Source: Galdieria partita
Lineage: Eukaryota; Rhodophyta; Bangiophyceae; Galdieriales; Galdieriaceae
Assembly: GCA_025991245.1 (NCBI GenBank)
Contig: BQMJ01000007.1
Location: 248,001 to 312,000 of the forward strand
Direction: 5' to 3'
DNA length: 64,000 bases
The notes below the pieces were generated by a model. That model was not told the origin of the DNA. It saw only the letters and a program-made list of their open reading frames with translations, and made no database searches. A program made the position numbers and the translations under genes. Positions 1-10,358 of this stretch are shown here, piece after piece; position 1 is the first letter of the stretch; each line of letters starts with the position of its first letter.

Positions 1-1182
1 TCCATCTTCTTCAGAAAATTCAAAATGTTCACTGGTATCTATTGAATCAGACAAATCATCCATTGGCTCTTCAACTGCTTCTCTATCCGCCATTTCTTCT
101 TCTTCTTCATAAAACGATATTGTAGTATCAAAAGATGGATCACCAGCAACAGTTTCTAAGATGACCTTTTCAGTATCCTCCCATTCCATACTCTTATGAG
201 TTGACTTTTGAGGACACGGTTCCTTTTCTCTAGTTATTTTGATGGGTTGAAAACTTCCTATTCCTGTCAAATACAAAAGTCGATTACACAACCAAGGCTT
301 CCCACGAACATAACCCACCACTTTGAGCACGTTCCTATCCACCCACTCACAACTATCTCCAAGAATATAAGAACGTGACTCTCTCCATTTCGGTCTTCGA
401 GGAGTCTTCGTTGCCACTCCTCGAATCAACTGCTCTATGTGTCCCTTATCACTCAATGGTATAGGACGAACTTGTTCTGCCTCTTCTGCAACACTCTGAT
501 CCACTAGAAACTGTGCTCTATGCTTTCTCAATGCGTTCACTTCATGTTGTTTCAATAAATCCTGTCGGTCTCTTCTCCTTTCAGGGAACATGGCAACCGG
601 TATCAAACGAGAAACACCCATCGTTCTTAAAACTTCTAAACAGTAAAAGGCAGGTGTAAAGTCCTCAGCCAACTCATCTGCATAAAATATAGGAACTATG
701 ACATCTGCAACTTTCAACAAATCAATCACTCTGGAAAGGTCTTCCATATTCACGGACATCAAATTCCAACGAGTCGAAGCTTCGTCTCTGGTTTTTCTAA
801 GCAACAAGTAATCATTCCACTGTTGGACATGCCTATATGCGCTCACTGAAGGTGACTCTAGAATCCACTGATGCAAGCAATGTGCGTCTGCTGACAAGGT
901 AAAAGGAACAAGCAAAACAATAATAGGGGCATCAGAACAAGCCGTTTTCCTCCGCTTCTCCAACAGCGACATAGTTTTCCCCAATCTCAACTGCTTTTGT
1001 TTATTTTCACGCTCCATCTTGTTCGATAACCTTCTATTGCTTTTGGTTATTTCAGGTATGGACTCAACTCTTCCTTTCACTTCATCTTTCAAATTTCGTT
1101 TGGACGCATGTCTTTGATTTTTCTTAAAAGCTTTATTTCTTTGTCTTAATAAGGAGGACCGGTGATGAAAGTTGTCATCCAT
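1..1182 (-). CDS. TSR1: Ribosome biogenesis protein TSR1 (5' part, runs off the window)
   Basis: TSR1 is a GTPase-like but GTP-independent factor needed for late nuclear and cytoplasmic maturation of the 40S subunit. The frame is open from the ATG at 1182 to base 1, giving 394 residues; the family is about 780-800 long, so roughly the C-terminal half lies outside. The start has the basic N-terminus typical of TSR1 (HHRSSLLRQRNKAFKK). The pseudo-GTPase core follows with LLKVADVIVPIFYADE, and after it the AARP2CN-type segment with VVGYVRGKPW and LLYLTGIGSFQ. The visible end is very acidic (EEEEEMADREAVEEPMDD), also a TSR1 trait. No intron is needed. The gene lies 46 bp downstream of the STRAP stop on the same strand. 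Identification is from family resemblance read by eye. Confidence 0.88.
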   Translation of the reverse strand, partial: MDDNFHHRSSLLRQRNKAFKKNQRHASKRNLKDEVKGRVESIPEITKSNRRLSNKMERENKQKQLRLGKTMSLLEKRRKTACSDAPIIVLLVPFTLSADAHCLHQWILESPSVSAYRHVQQWNDYLLLRKTRDEASTRWNLMSVNMEDLSRVIDLLKVADVIVPIFYADELAEDFTPAFYCLEVLRTMGVSRLIPVAMFPERRRDRQDLLKQHEVNALRKHRAQFLVDQSVAEEAEQVRPIPLSDKGHIEQLIRGVATKTPRRPKWRESRSYILGDSCEWVDRNVLKVVGYVRGKPWLCNRLLYLTGIGSFQPIKITREKEPCPQKSTHKSMEWEDTEKVILETVAGDPSFDTTISFYEEEEEMADREAVEEPMDDLSDSIDTSEHFEFSEEDG

Positions 1183-1228
1183 CCTTAAAGGCTACGGCCC
1201 CGCTTGTGCAATGAATGAAACAAAATGT

Positions 1229-2177
1229 TCAGCCATGTAATAAATTTTCATCGTTCCATAAGCGAATAGTTCCATCATCAGAACCTGAAGCAAAACTATC
1301 ACCCAAAGGAGAAAATCGAACACACCAAACTGGTCCATGATGACCATGAAAAGTATGAAGCACTTGTTTGGTATTTCTGTCATAGAGTCTGATTTGCAGA
1401 TCTCGACCACTCACAACAACATAATTTCCTCTTAAACTAGCTGATTCCGAGTCATGTGGAATATCCATCGAATCTAATTTACACAATTGTTCCAAATCCC
1501 AAAACTGCAAACCATTTGCAGCTACCACTGTTGCTATCGAAGTTGACCCCGTGTTGGATACCTCTGCAGACTTGATATAACTAGTACCCAGCTCTAACTT
1601 TTCTACAGGCTTTCCAGAACGAATATCCCAAACTATAAGAAAAGGGTCATCCCCTCCACTTATTATTGAGTTGTGTCCACTGCCAAAAAATCGAGCAAAT
1701 CTAACGGTGCCCTTGTGTCCTTCCAAAACTGCAACAGGGTCTGTTTGCTCTCCTCCAGTCAAATCAAAAACGTTAAGAGTCTTCATATTACCCCCAACAA
1801 GTATTCTAGTACTTTCCTCAGAAAAAGATACCGCACGACAAATGTGAGACTGAGAATAGGTCCTCAAACAAAGACCATTGAGAGCATTCCATATCCTGCA
1901 GGTAAAGTCAGCTCCTCCAGTCACTGCTAAAGTGGCCGTATTGTTTAAGGAAGCAGTCCATACGGCACCTTTATGACCTGTAAAAGTTCCCAACCAATTT
2001 CCTGTTGCCCCATCCCGCAACATAGGATAGCCATCTACAGCAAGTCCATCACTCAACCAAGCTACTCTTCAAAAACTTACCCAAGCAAGCACTGATTAGA
2101 AAATATCCATCGGCAGTGACTGGACTATATTCTAGTTCCACTATGCCACGACTATGTCCAGGACACACCAACGGCAT
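1229..2177 (-). CDS. STRAP: STRAP/Unrip-like WD40 repeat protein, two exons
   Basis: STRAP (Unrip) is a seven-bladed WD40 protein linked to the SMN complex, mRNA translation and TGF-beta receptor signalling in animals. Exons are 2081-2177 and 1229-2034, giving 300 aa (human protein 350). The intron of 46 nt has GTAAGT and CTGTAG ends and joins ...FLISACL to DGYPMLRDG, which matches the conserved STRAP N-terminus. Later motifs include GHKGAVWTASLN, GGADFTCRIWNA and the last repeat GPVWCVRFSPLGDSFASGS. The ATG at 2177 was chosen because the conserved CPGHSRGIVELEYSP begins right after it; the frame upstream is not conserved. It sits 44 bp below the MTRFR-like gene and 46 bp above TSR1. Confidence 0.88.
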
Positions 2178-2221
2178 TCTCTCACAAATGAAATTCAATC
2201 GTATCTTCTTTAGGTAACATT

Positions 2222-3005
2222 TCACTCTTTCGGAATAAACCACACGTCGTCTTGTTCAAACATTCCTTGCACAGACTCGTCGTCACTTTGTTCTCGCTCT
2301 TTTTTAGACTTGTAATGTTTTTTGATAGCTTTTTTTCGACGATTGGCCTTTCTCGCCCTTATTTTTGCAATCTAAAGAAAACAACACAATCTTCAACAGA
2401 ACAACCAGAAATATTGTACCTTACCTTTTGAGCTACTTTCGACTCCTCTCCTCGATAGTGAAGGTCGATCTTTTCCCTAATGGAGCTTCAGTCAATAAAC
2501 CCCTTTCGAAACAAGTTGACCGTTACTTCAATCGTTGACGTGCAATTTGCCTGTTTCTAAACTGTGACCTAGACTCTTGACATTTCACCCAAATACCAGT
2601 TGGTTTATGAACAAGAACTACACAGCTTTCTGTCTTATTGATACTCTGACCTCCAGGACCCCCTCCACGAATGAATTTCTCTTCCAAGTCATGTTCCCTC
2701 AACTCTATACTCTAGCCAAGTGGTAAGATTCTCACAGCGAGAAAAAACAGGAAACAAACCATGTGTTCTACTTGGAGTTTACTCATTTGCTGTTTCAAAA
2801 CCGACTCCGGCTCTTCGGGTGACTTGTCGCTTGTACTACACAAAGTTGCTCCTCTTGAAGGAAAAGACAACAACTTCTTCTTATACAAAGTTGGAAACAC
2901 TCTATGAGAATTATGGGGTCTTTTCAAACATATCTGATGTGATAAACTAAACAAACAACGCAAAGTATTCATCACTTTACCGGAGAACACAAATAAACCC
3001 ATCAT
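2222..3005 (-). CDS. GGQ-domain peptide chain release factor-like protein (MTRFR/C12orf65 family), four exons
   Basis: Members of this family carry the catalytic GGQ of class I release factors without the codon-recognition domain, and rescue stalled organellar ribosomes. Exons are 2772-3005, 2527-2711, 2425-2476 and 2222-2371 (206 aa), with introns of 60, 50 and 53 nt. The diagnostic stretch is FIRGGGPGGQSINKTES followed by VVLVHKPTGIWVKCQ. The C-terminus is strongly basic (ARKANRRKKAIKKHYKSKK), as needed for binding the ribosomal mRNA channel. The N-terminal ~60 residues are rich in Arg, Ser and Leu and probably target a mitochondrion or plastid. An alternative ATG lies at 2972. The first intron uses an unusual GTAGAA donor. 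Spacing to ClpB is 38 bp. Confidence 0.82.
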
Positions 3006-3043
3006 AATGACTCTGTAACCATTTGGATGATTTATTTACATAA

Positions 3044-5824
3044 TTACATATCATCTTCAATAATGTCTTCGTCAGGTTCTTCTACAATGCCTTGCTTATT
3101 CTGTACTGGACCATTTCCCATATCCGTGGCACTTCTCTTTTTAGGCGTTACTTGAAAAACCAAACCACTACCTTCCGTCGCACGTGTTACTTGTACATGT
3201 GAGTGATTAGTCAACGTTCCCTTGATCAACCGAATACTAAGCTCTGTCGCAACATGCTTTTCAAGATATCTGCGAATAGGTCGTGCACCAAAGCTTGGGT
3301 CATACGCTTCTCGTAAAATATAATCTGCAGCACGATTATCCATAGCTACCGTAATATCTCTTTCCTCCAGTCTCTTCGCAACTTGATCTAACTGCAGTCG
3401 AACAATTTGCCTCAACTCATCCAAAGCAAGAGGCTTAAATATAACAATATCATCCAAACGATTGAGAAACTCTGGACGAAAATGCATTTTGACTTCCCTC
3501 ATGACGGCGTCTCTTGTTCTATCATCAATAGTTGCATCTTTAGGAATAGAAACAACTGGAGTGCCCTCGTGGTCCGATCCTTCTGAAAACTCTGCCGGTC
3601 CTTTGGAACCAATATTCATCAAAAATTGAGCTCCCAAATTACTAGTAAGTATAATAACTGTATTCGTAAAATCTATCGTCCTTCCTTGATTGTCTGTAAG
3701 ACGTCCATCATCCAATACTTGAAGCAATACATTCATAACATTACGATGCGCCTTTTCTACTTCATCAAATAAAACAACATTATAAGGACGCCTCAATACT
3801 GCCTCAGTCAATTGGCCTCCTTCTTCATAACCAACATAGCCAGGAGGTGCACCAATAAGACGAGAAACCGAGTGCTGTTCCATATATTCTGAACAATCAA
3901 TGCGCACAACATGTTTCTCGTCATCAAATAATTCAGCTGCCAAGGCCTTTGCCAATTCTGTCTTACCAACACCAGTTGGGCCCAAAAACAGAAAAGAACC
4001 CAGTGGTTGAGTAGGACGCGAAACTCCAGCTCTAGACCTAAGAACTGCTGCTGCTACTGCGTCCACTGCCTCATCTTGACCAATGATTCTTCTATGTAAC
4101 GAAGCAGAAAGTGACAAAAGTCTTTCCGCATCACTCTGTGAAAGTTTGGTAGTAGGAATGCCAGTCCATCTACTGACAACATCTGCTATTTGTTCATATC
4201 CAACAACATCAGATAATAATTTGCCACTTTCTTCATCCGTTTCCATAGCGTCAGTTTCCTTTTCTTTGTCTATTTCGTTCTTCAATAGACGAATCCTTTC
4301 TTCTATTTCTGGAATAGCATAATATCTCAAATCTGCTGCTTGAACAGTGTCTCGACGACGTTCCGCATCGGCAAGTTTAATCTTCAGCGCATCCAGTTTA
4401 GTCATCATATCCTTCAATTCGTTCATCTTGCCTCTTTCAGACTCGAACCGGGCTTTCAACGGCCTCAATTTCTCATTTACATTGTCCAACTCTTCTTTCA
4501 CAGCAGCCAGCCTTGCACGACTAGCTTCATCTTTTTCCTTCTCAAGAGCAGCAATTTCAATTTCCAACTGAAGTTTACGATGCTCAAGAGTATCAATAAC
4601 CTCGGGCTGCGAATCTAACTGCATTCTCACGTTTGCACAAGCTTCATCTACAAGATCAATTGCCTTGTCTGGTAAAAATCGGTTGGTAATATATCGAGCG
4701 GAAAGTTTTGCAGCTGCAACTAGAGCAGAGTCTAAGATACGAACTCCATGATGCACCTCATATCGTTCCTTCAAACCTCGAAGAATGCTTACAGTATCTG
4801 TAACACTAGGTTCACTCACAAATACTTGCTGAAATCTTCTTTCAAACGCTGCGTCCTTTTCAACATATTTTCGATATTCTTCCAAAGTGGTTGCTCCAAT
4901 ACAACGTAATTCTCCTCTCGCCAACATAGGCTTTAATAAATTGGCCGCATCCATCGCACCATCTGATTTTCCAGCACCTAAAACCAAATGTAACTCATCG
5001 ATAAACAAAATAATCTTCCCTTCTCCCTCCTTCACTTCTCGAAGGACTGCCTTGAGTCTTTCTTCAAATTCACCTCGATACTTTGCACCCGCTACGAGAG
5101 CTCCCATATCCAACGCATACAAACGACAGTTCAAATTCTCTGGGACGTCACCTCTTACAATACGTTGGGCAAGTCCTTCCACAATGGCGGTTTTACCAAC
5201 ACCAGGGTCTCCAATAAGAACCGGGTTGTTCTTTCGACGTCTACACAGGACTCGTATCACTCTTCTTATTTCGTCATCTCTACCTATCACCGGGTCTAAT
5301 TTGCCCTCCTCTGCGAGTGCTACAAAATCTTGAGCATATTGATTGAGGGCGTCATATGTGGAATCGGCTGCTTTGGAGTCAACCTTTCGGTTGCCACGTA
5401 CACTTTTAACAGCTTCTTCCAGTGCATGCTTCGTCAAATCTGCCGAAGCGAAACAAGCAATAACGTCCTTATCATCACAAAGAGCTATTAATAAGTGGTC
5501 CACTGCAAGGTGAGTGTCACCCTGTTTCTTTCGTAAAGACTGAGCGTCCCTTATAACCTTTAGAAATGATTGCGAAGGAGGCACAGTTGTTGGTGGAGGA
5601 TCTTGTGATGGAAGCCTTATGACAGCTTTCTGCAGCTCTCTGCGTACGCTTACGGGATCAGCCCTTGCTTTTGTGGCAACAGAGCTAGCGAGTCCATGAT
5701 CTTCTGCAAACAAAGCTGCCGCTAAATGAAGAGGAGTCAACTGTGAGTGTCCGTGTTCCAACGCAAGTTCATGTGAAGCTTGAATAGCCTCTTGTGCTTT
5801 ATCAGTCAAATTATCCAAATTCAT
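3044..5824 (-). CDS. clpB: ClpB/Hsp101 disaggregase chaperone
   Basis: A hexameric AAA+ disaggregase that threads aggregated proteins, working with Hsp70. The product is 926 aa with no intron. In order: a Clp-N domain, first AAA module with Walker A GDPGVGKT (about residue 205) and Walker B ILFIDELH, the M-domain coiled coil that distinguishes ClpB from ClpA/C ([20 protein letters not shown]), second AAA module with Walker A GPTGVGKT (about residue 615) and [12 protein letters not shown], and a ClpB small domain. No transit peptide is visible and the acidic [11 protein letters not shown] tail resembles cytosolic plant Hsp101. An open frame extends ten codons upstream but only from a TTG; the first ATG is at 5824. 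A heat-shock element lies about 60 bp upstream, which supports stress induction. Confidence 0.96.
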   Translation of the reverse strand: MNLDNLTDKAQEAIQASHELALEHGHSQLTPLHLAAALFAEDHGLASSVATKARADPVSVRRELQKAVIRLPSQDPPPTTVPPSQSFLKVIRDAQSLRKKQGDTHLAVDHLLIALCDDKDVIACFASADLTKHALEEAVKSVRGNRKVDSKAADSTYDALNQYAQDFVALAEEGKLDPVIGRDDEIRRVIRVLCRRRKNNPVLIGDPGVGKTAIVEGLAQRIVRGDVPENLNCRLYALDMGALVAGAKYRGEFEERLKAVLREVKEGEGKIILFIDELHLVLGAGKSDGAMDAANLLKPMLARGELRCIGATTLEEYRKYVEKDAAFERRFQQVFVSEPSVTDTVSILRGLKERYEVHHGVRILDSALVAAAKLSARYITNRFLPDKAIDLVDEACANVRMQLDSQPEVIDTLEHRKLQLEIEIAALEKEKDEASRARLAAVKEELDNVNEKLRPLKARFESERGKMNELKDMMTKLDALKIKLADAERRRDTVQAADLRYYAIPEIEERIRLLKNEIDKEKETDAMETDEESGKLLSDVVGYEQIADVVSRWTGIPTTKLSQSDAERLLSLSASLHRRIIGQDEAVDAVAAAVLRSRAGVSRPTQPLGSFLFLGPTGVGKTELAKALAAELFDDEKHVVRIDCSEYMEQHSVSRLIGAPPGYVGYEEGGQLTEAVLRRPYNVVLFDEVEKAHRNVMNVLLQVLDDGRLTDNQGRTIDFTNTVIILTSNLGAQFLMNIGSKGPAEFSEGSDHEGTPVVSIPKDATIDDRTRDAVMREVKMHFRPEFLNRLDDIVIFKPLALDELRQIVRLQLDQVAKRLEERDITVAMDNRAADYILREAYDPSFGARPIRRYLEKHVATELSIRLIKGTLTNHSHVQVTRATEGSGLVFQVTPKKRSATDMGNGPVQNKQGIVEEPDEDIIEDDM

Positions 5825-5885
5825 GTTGAAAATCTCAACAATTTCTAAACTCAAGCCTCATTGGGTAACGATTTCAATCTGAACA

Positions 5886-5905
5886 AGAAATTCCTCGAAA
5901 TTTCT
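5886..5905. promoter_or_regulatory. Heat shock element upstream of clpB
   Basis: Four contiguous 5-bp units in alternating orientation, AGAAA TTCCT CGAAA TTTCT. Three match nGAAn/nTTCn exactly and one differs by a base. This is the classic binding array for heat-shock factor. It lies 62-81 bp before the clpB ATG and just past the end of the aminotransferase gene, in the only non-coding sequence available as a clpB promoter. Confidence 0.75.
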
Positions 5906-5931
5906 GGATCTTTCCTTGAGGGTGCGTTTAA

Positions 5932-7183
5932 TTAGACTACCTTATACATCCAATGTCGCTTATCGGGAATTTGTCCAAATTGAATACTTCTCATCAATTC
6001 GTACAGTTGTTTCGATACTGGTCCAACTTGATCAGGATTATTTCCAATGCTAATCACTTCATCCTGATATACAATACGACCCACAGGTGTTATGACTACG
6101 GCTGTACCACAAGCAGCAACTTCATCAAAATGCGACACCTCATCTATAGCAACCTTGCGATATTCTACTTGAAGACCCAACTCTTCTTCTGCAAGTTGCA
6201 TCAACGATTGATTGGTAATACTCTTTAAAATAGACTTGGAATTGGGAGTAATAAATGAAGTCCTCTTGTTACCGATGGCAATAAAATTACTTGTTCCAAA
6301 CTCTTCAATATACTTTCTTTCGACAGGATCCAAATAAAGGTTTACTGGATAACCTCTTTCTTTTGATTTCATATATGGCAACAAGTCTGCAGCATAATTA
6401 CCACCTACTTTCACATTACCAACTCCCAACGGTGCTGCTCGATCATAGTCTTCTGTCACAATTGCAGTAACGGGTGCCAGTCCTCCTTTGTAGTAATCAC
6501 CCACGGGTACAACAAATACAATAAAAGTGTACTCATCTGAGGGACCCAATCCTACCCTTGCTCCAGAACCAAAGAGAAATGGACGAATATATAGACTTCC
6601 ACCCGATCCATATGGAGGAACATACTCACAATTCTCTTGTACTGCTCGTACCACGGCATCCAAGAACATTTCCTTAGGAACCAACGGCATCATGATTCGA
6701 GAAGCAGATAACTGCAAGCGTTCTGCATTCTTGTCGGGCCGAAAAATTCGAATGGAACCGTCCTTACAAGCAAAAGCTTTCAAACCCTCGAAGGCCGCCT
6801 GTCATTGAAAACAATTATGGTGAGCAACTAGAAGACGATTCCTATATGAATACCTGTCCATAGTGCAACACTGTAGCTGCAATGGGAATACGAATAGAAG
6901 TTTCTTTGGAAGTTTCAAGTTCGCTCCAAAAGCCGTTTTGATAAGTAGCATAAACAAAGCAGTTGGTTGGCATAAAACCAAATCCCAGATTCTTCCAGTC
7001 AACCTTTGCAGAAGATGCCTTGTGCAAAGAGTGCGAAAGACATGATACGGTTTTCCTTCTTGCACAACAAGCTAATGATCGGCTCTTTCGAGTGATAATA
7101 TGAGAACCAAAAGTTTCTCTTTCCTTGTCGAACACTGGAGTAAAACTAGAGCCAATCACCGACCACGCCAAAACGATCGTCAT
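5932..7183 (-). CDS. BCAT: Branched-chain amino acid aminotransferase (class IV PLP), two exons
   Basis: Transfers the amino group between Leu/Ile/Val and 2-oxoglutarate, the last step of branched-chain amino acid synthesis or the first of breakdown. Exons are 6854-7183 and 5932-6798 (398 aa), with a 55-nt intron (GTATTC...ACAG) joining VLHYGQ to AAFEGLKAF. The PLP-lysine motif VKVGGNYAADLL is present (Lys near residue 241). So are SLYIRPFLFGSGARVGLG, the TSNFIAI region (EGTSNIF in many relatives) and CGTAVVITPVGRI. The first ~65 residues are Ser/Arg-rich without acidic clusters and look like an organelle presequence. The start ATG at 7183 is only 51 bp from the METTL16 ATG on the other strand, so the two share a promoter region. 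Confidence 0.93.
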
Positions 7184-7234
7184 TTCTCGGGTGAAATTTG
7201 CCCAACTCGCATTGTTTCAACTGCCGTCTTGAAG
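7184..7234. promoter_or_regulatory. 51-bp bidirectional promoter gap (BCAT / METTL16)
   Basis: The two divergent ATGs are separated by only 51 bp. Any core promoter must overlap one or both transcripts, or the start sites lie inside the opposite gene. I see no clear TATA box in this gap. Confidence 0.45.
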
Positions 7235-8053
7235 ATGTCCCATGTTTCCAAGTTTTTCAGAGATGGTCGTCCAGACTTTGAGAAACTTGCTCAACTAGAC
7301 GATGAATTGTCTAAATACTATAGAAGGGGAAGGTTGGATTTCAGGAAGGAGAGAGTCTGTATTTCACTAACCAGAGCCATTTTTCTGCACGAGTTTGGCT
7401 TGCAGTGGTCTATTCCACCCGGTCATCTTTGTCCCGCAATACCTTCACGGCTAGAATATTTATGTTGGATAGAAGCACTTTTGAAATACGAGAATATATT
7501 GCAACCACCGATTCGAGGTTTAGATATAGGAACAGGAGCAAACTGTGTTTATCCACTTTTAGGGGCCAAACTTTTGGGATTTCATTTTATTGCTACAGAG
7601 GTGGATGAAGAAAGTTACCAAGGTGCCTTGAAGAATGTTCTGGATAATAACCTTAGTTCACAAGTTGAAGTAAGAAAAGTTTCTCAAGGTCAAATACTGC
7701 GTGGGATTGTGAAAGGAACAGATTCCTTTCATTTTGCTATGTGCAATCCTCCTTTTTTTTCGGATATGAGTGAAGCAAGTGTTCATCCTTTTAGAGTGAA
7801 GACAGGAGATGAAAGGCAAATGGTTACAAGTGGAGGTGAAGTAAGTTTCATTGCACAGATGGCAGAAGAAAGCGTAGAGTTTAGCCAAAATATTCGTTGG
7901 TTCACTTCTCTTGTGGGCCGTAAAAAGGATTTGGGCATTTTGCAACGTTATATTCAAGAAAATATTACAACAGAGGTTAGAAGAACGTGCTTAAAACAAG
8001 GACGCACCAGTAGATGGATTATCGCCTGGAGCTTTAAGAGTCACAAAGTTTAG
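7235..8053 (+). CDS. METTL16-like RNA N6-adenosine methyltransferase (catalytic core only)
   Basis: METTL16/RlmF-type enzymes use S-adenosylmethionine to make m6A, in eukaryotes on U6 snRNA and on SAM synthetase mRNA hairpins. The 272-aa intronless product holds the whole Rossmann core: GLDIGTGANCVYPLLGA (SAM loop), FIATEVDEESY, the catalytic MCNPPFFSD (NPPF tetrad, near residue 170), GGEVSFIAQM and the final QGRTSRWIIAWSF. The vertebrate C-terminal RNA-binding extension (protein 562 aa) is absent, so the protein equals the minimal enzyme. The ATG at 7235 is chosen because MSHVSKFFRDGRPDFEKLA matches the family start; an upstream in-frame ATG at 7100 would lie inside the antisense BCAT exon. 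Confidence 0.86.
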   Translation: MSHVSKFFRDGRPDFEKLAQLDDELSKYYRRGRLDFRKERVCISLTRAIFLHEFGLQWSIPPGHLCPAIPSRLEYLCWIEALLKYENILQPPIRGLDIGTGANCVYPLLGAKLLGFHFIATEVDEESYQGALKNVLDNNLSSQVEVRKVSQGQILRGIVKGTDSFHFAMCNPPFFSDMSEASVHPFRVKTGDERQMVTSGGEVSFIAQMAEESVEFSQNIRWFTSLVGRKKDLGILQRYIQENITTEVRRTCLKQGRTSRWIIAWSFKSHKV

Positions 8054-8219
8054 GTTGATGGTAGATCACAGCAAACTATTTGGGAACTATTCTGTTGTAT
8101 TGTTTTTATTTATAATATTATTTATTGTAACTTGTGCATAGTTGCTTTTAGACAATTTCTTCTTTACAAACTAAATTTCAACTCATGGAAGAAGCACTCG
8201 TGTTCAATTGTCCAAGAAA

Positions 8220-9030
8220 ATGTCCTCCTCGAGTATAAAGCATAGACGAAAAACAGGAGCTGACCATCCTGTCAATGCACTAGATCCCTTTACTCAACTA
8301 GCAGATGTTCGAAGCTTCGAAAGGTAGTTCGTCACATATTGACAACAATCTTCCCAAGTTTTGAAAGTAGTTTAGGTTTATTCGTCAAAAGTCCACAACA
8401 ATGAAACGTCTTAGACGTTGGAATCGGGTTTGTTTGTTTTGCGTATTGAATGTGACTTTTTCTTATCTTGGATAGTTGATACTATTACCTCTCTTTATCA
8501 ACTTTCTCTATTGGGTAGTGGAAGGTTTTCTTTAAGGAGTCCTTCTGAAATTGGTTTTAGACATACAAGTTGATGCATTGTGTTTTCAAATATCCGAAAG
8601 AACATGTTTCACTTATGCTGTAAGTATGAGTTTATCAGTTTCCTTTGATTTATTTTTGTAGCCATTTTTGGAAGTGGTTGCTATTTGGTGCTTTGCCGGT
8701 TTCCTTGCTGATGATTTCGGGTGTATATCGTGGAACAGTTACAGAGGTTTGTATTTACTTTGTTCCATTCTAAAGGAAACATACTCTATTCATTAGCCAG
8801 CATTATATGTATCTCGATTGAATCGAGTACTTGCTCAATTTCATATTGCCTATGCTGAGGATGTAAGTCGTCGTCAGATTTTTCTGTCTATTTCTGATGA
8901 AACTTGTGTGGATAGCTTGGTCGATTACTTCGAACGGAAAGAGGTGCATATGGAAATGGTTGATTCTTGTAATACTTTTGTGGAGAAGAATAGTTTTCTT
9001 TATTTTCCATTGTACAAAATGTGCGAGTGA
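8220..9030 (+). CDS. Nuclear envelope phosphatase-regulatory subunit 1-like protein (Spo7/CNEP1R1), six exons
   Basis: Spo7/CNEP1R1 is the membrane partner of the Nem1/CTDNEP1 phosphatase that dephosphorylates lipin and so controls phospholipid versus triacylglycerol synthesis. Exons are 8220-8323, 8376-8427, 8476-8514, 8561-8619, 8662-8746 and 8797-9030, giving 190 aa with five introns of 42-52 nt. The family pattern is visible: DVRSFERFIRQ near residue 30, a first membrane segment (LILLPLFINFLYW), an FWKWLLFGALPVSLLMIS second segment, then VTEPALYVSRLNRVLAQFHI, matching the human order FERRL / two TM / VAPSIIAARCRTVLAEYNM. The acidic C-terminal ~50 residues are extra. Phases agree at every junction. 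The recognition depends on this splicing model. Confidence 0.68.
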
Positions 9031-9101
9031 CCTTTATAGATTTTTGTTGTTGGGGCGTTGCCAAGTTTGAGATTTGTCATCATTTTGAGCATAGATAGAT
9101 T

Positions 9102-10232
9102 ATGTTTCCTGTGAATATAGTAAAAACCAAAAATATGATTTACAACCCTTTAGGACATAGTGGGTTGTTAGTTTCCCGTTTTTCTTTTGGTTCTTGGGTA
9201 ACTTTTAGTGAACAAGTGGATGCCGACACTGCCTATTTGTTGATGAAGAGAGCCTACGAATTAGGTTGTAACTTTTTTGACAACGCAGAAAATTATGCTG
9301 CGGGTGAAGCAGAAAAGATTATGGGATATGCTTTTCAACGAGGTGTTCAAGAGGGAATTTGGTCACGAGAAGATTTGGTGTTTAGTACTAAAATATTTTT
9401 TGGTTCCAAAGGAGAATTGGATTCTGTCAACTCAAAAGGTCTTACAAGAAAACATGTAATTGAAGGACTTGGAGCATCTCTACAAAGAATGGGATTTGAA
9501 TATGTCGATATTGTCTTCTGTCACAGACCTGATCCACTGACTCCCATCGAAGAAACTGTACGTGCTTTGAATTACGGTATGTTGGGTTTTGGACATAACT
9601 GTAGTATAGACTGATATATGAGACTAGTGATTGAACAAGGAATGGCATTTTATTGGGGAACAAGTGAGTGGTCTGCTCAGGAAATTACAGAAGCTTGTCG
9701 TGTTGCTGATCTTTACAATCTCATAAGACCGATAGCAGAACAACCCCAGTACAATATGTTTCATCGAAGACGTGTAGAAATTGAATATCAACCACTTTAT
9801 CGGGATTATGGATTAGGAACAACAGTTTGGTCTCCTCTTTCTTGGGGTATTTTAACTGGAAAGTATAGTGGAAAAATAGTTCCTGCTGGTTCTCGTCTTT
9901 CACTGGAGAAATATAAATTCTTTCATTCGAGAGCGTTTAGTGAGCGAATTTGGCAATTAGAAAAGACCGATGCGTTGAAACCGTTGGCACAAGAATTAGG
10001 TTGTTCTGTTGCTCAATTGGCACTTGCATGGTGTGCTTGTAATCCTAGTGTTTCAACAGTTATTACTGGAGCTACCAAAGTGGAACAAGTGGAAGAGAAT
10101 TTTCATTCCATTTATATTATTCCAAAGCTCAATTCCAGTTATCTTAAAAGAATTGATGAGATTATTGGAACCAAACCTGAACTAAGTGCAGAAATCAAAG
10201 CAGCCAGGAAAGTTCGTGGAATGGAACGTTGA
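9102..10232 (+). CDS. Aldo/keto reductase, voltage-gated K+ channel beta-subunit (KCAB) type, two exons
   Basis: An NADPH-dependent aldo/keto reductase of the Shaker beta-subunit branch (AKR6 and plant KAB1). Exons are 9102-9576 and 9628-10232 (359 aa); the 51-nt intron (GTATGT...ACTAG) joins VRALNY to VIEQGMAFYWGTSEWSA. Catalytic and cofactor motifs visible: FFDNAENYAAGEAE (Asp/Tyr), LVFSTKIFFGSKG (Lys), FCHRPDPLTPIEETVRA (His), WSPLSWGILTGKYSG and the NADP-binding STVITGATKVEQVEEN. A second possible start is the ATG at 9135, which begins the conserved part (MIYNPLGHSGLLVSRFSFG). It could act as a general carbonyl reductase rather than a channel subunit; the sequence does not decide. Confidence 0.9.
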
Positions 10233-10358
10233 GAAGTTTTCTTTCATGATTCAATCCAATTGCAATTTATAGTTGCTGAGAAGAACTGAGGCAACTTATT
10301 ATTATTTGCATAATAGAAAAGGAATATGCCAAAGAATGTAATCATCATTTTGGAAAAC

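Noticed and set aside
4887-5333. 148-codon plus-strand open frame
   Set aside because: It lies entirely antisense to the conserved first AAA domain of clpB; composition is explained by the opposite strand.
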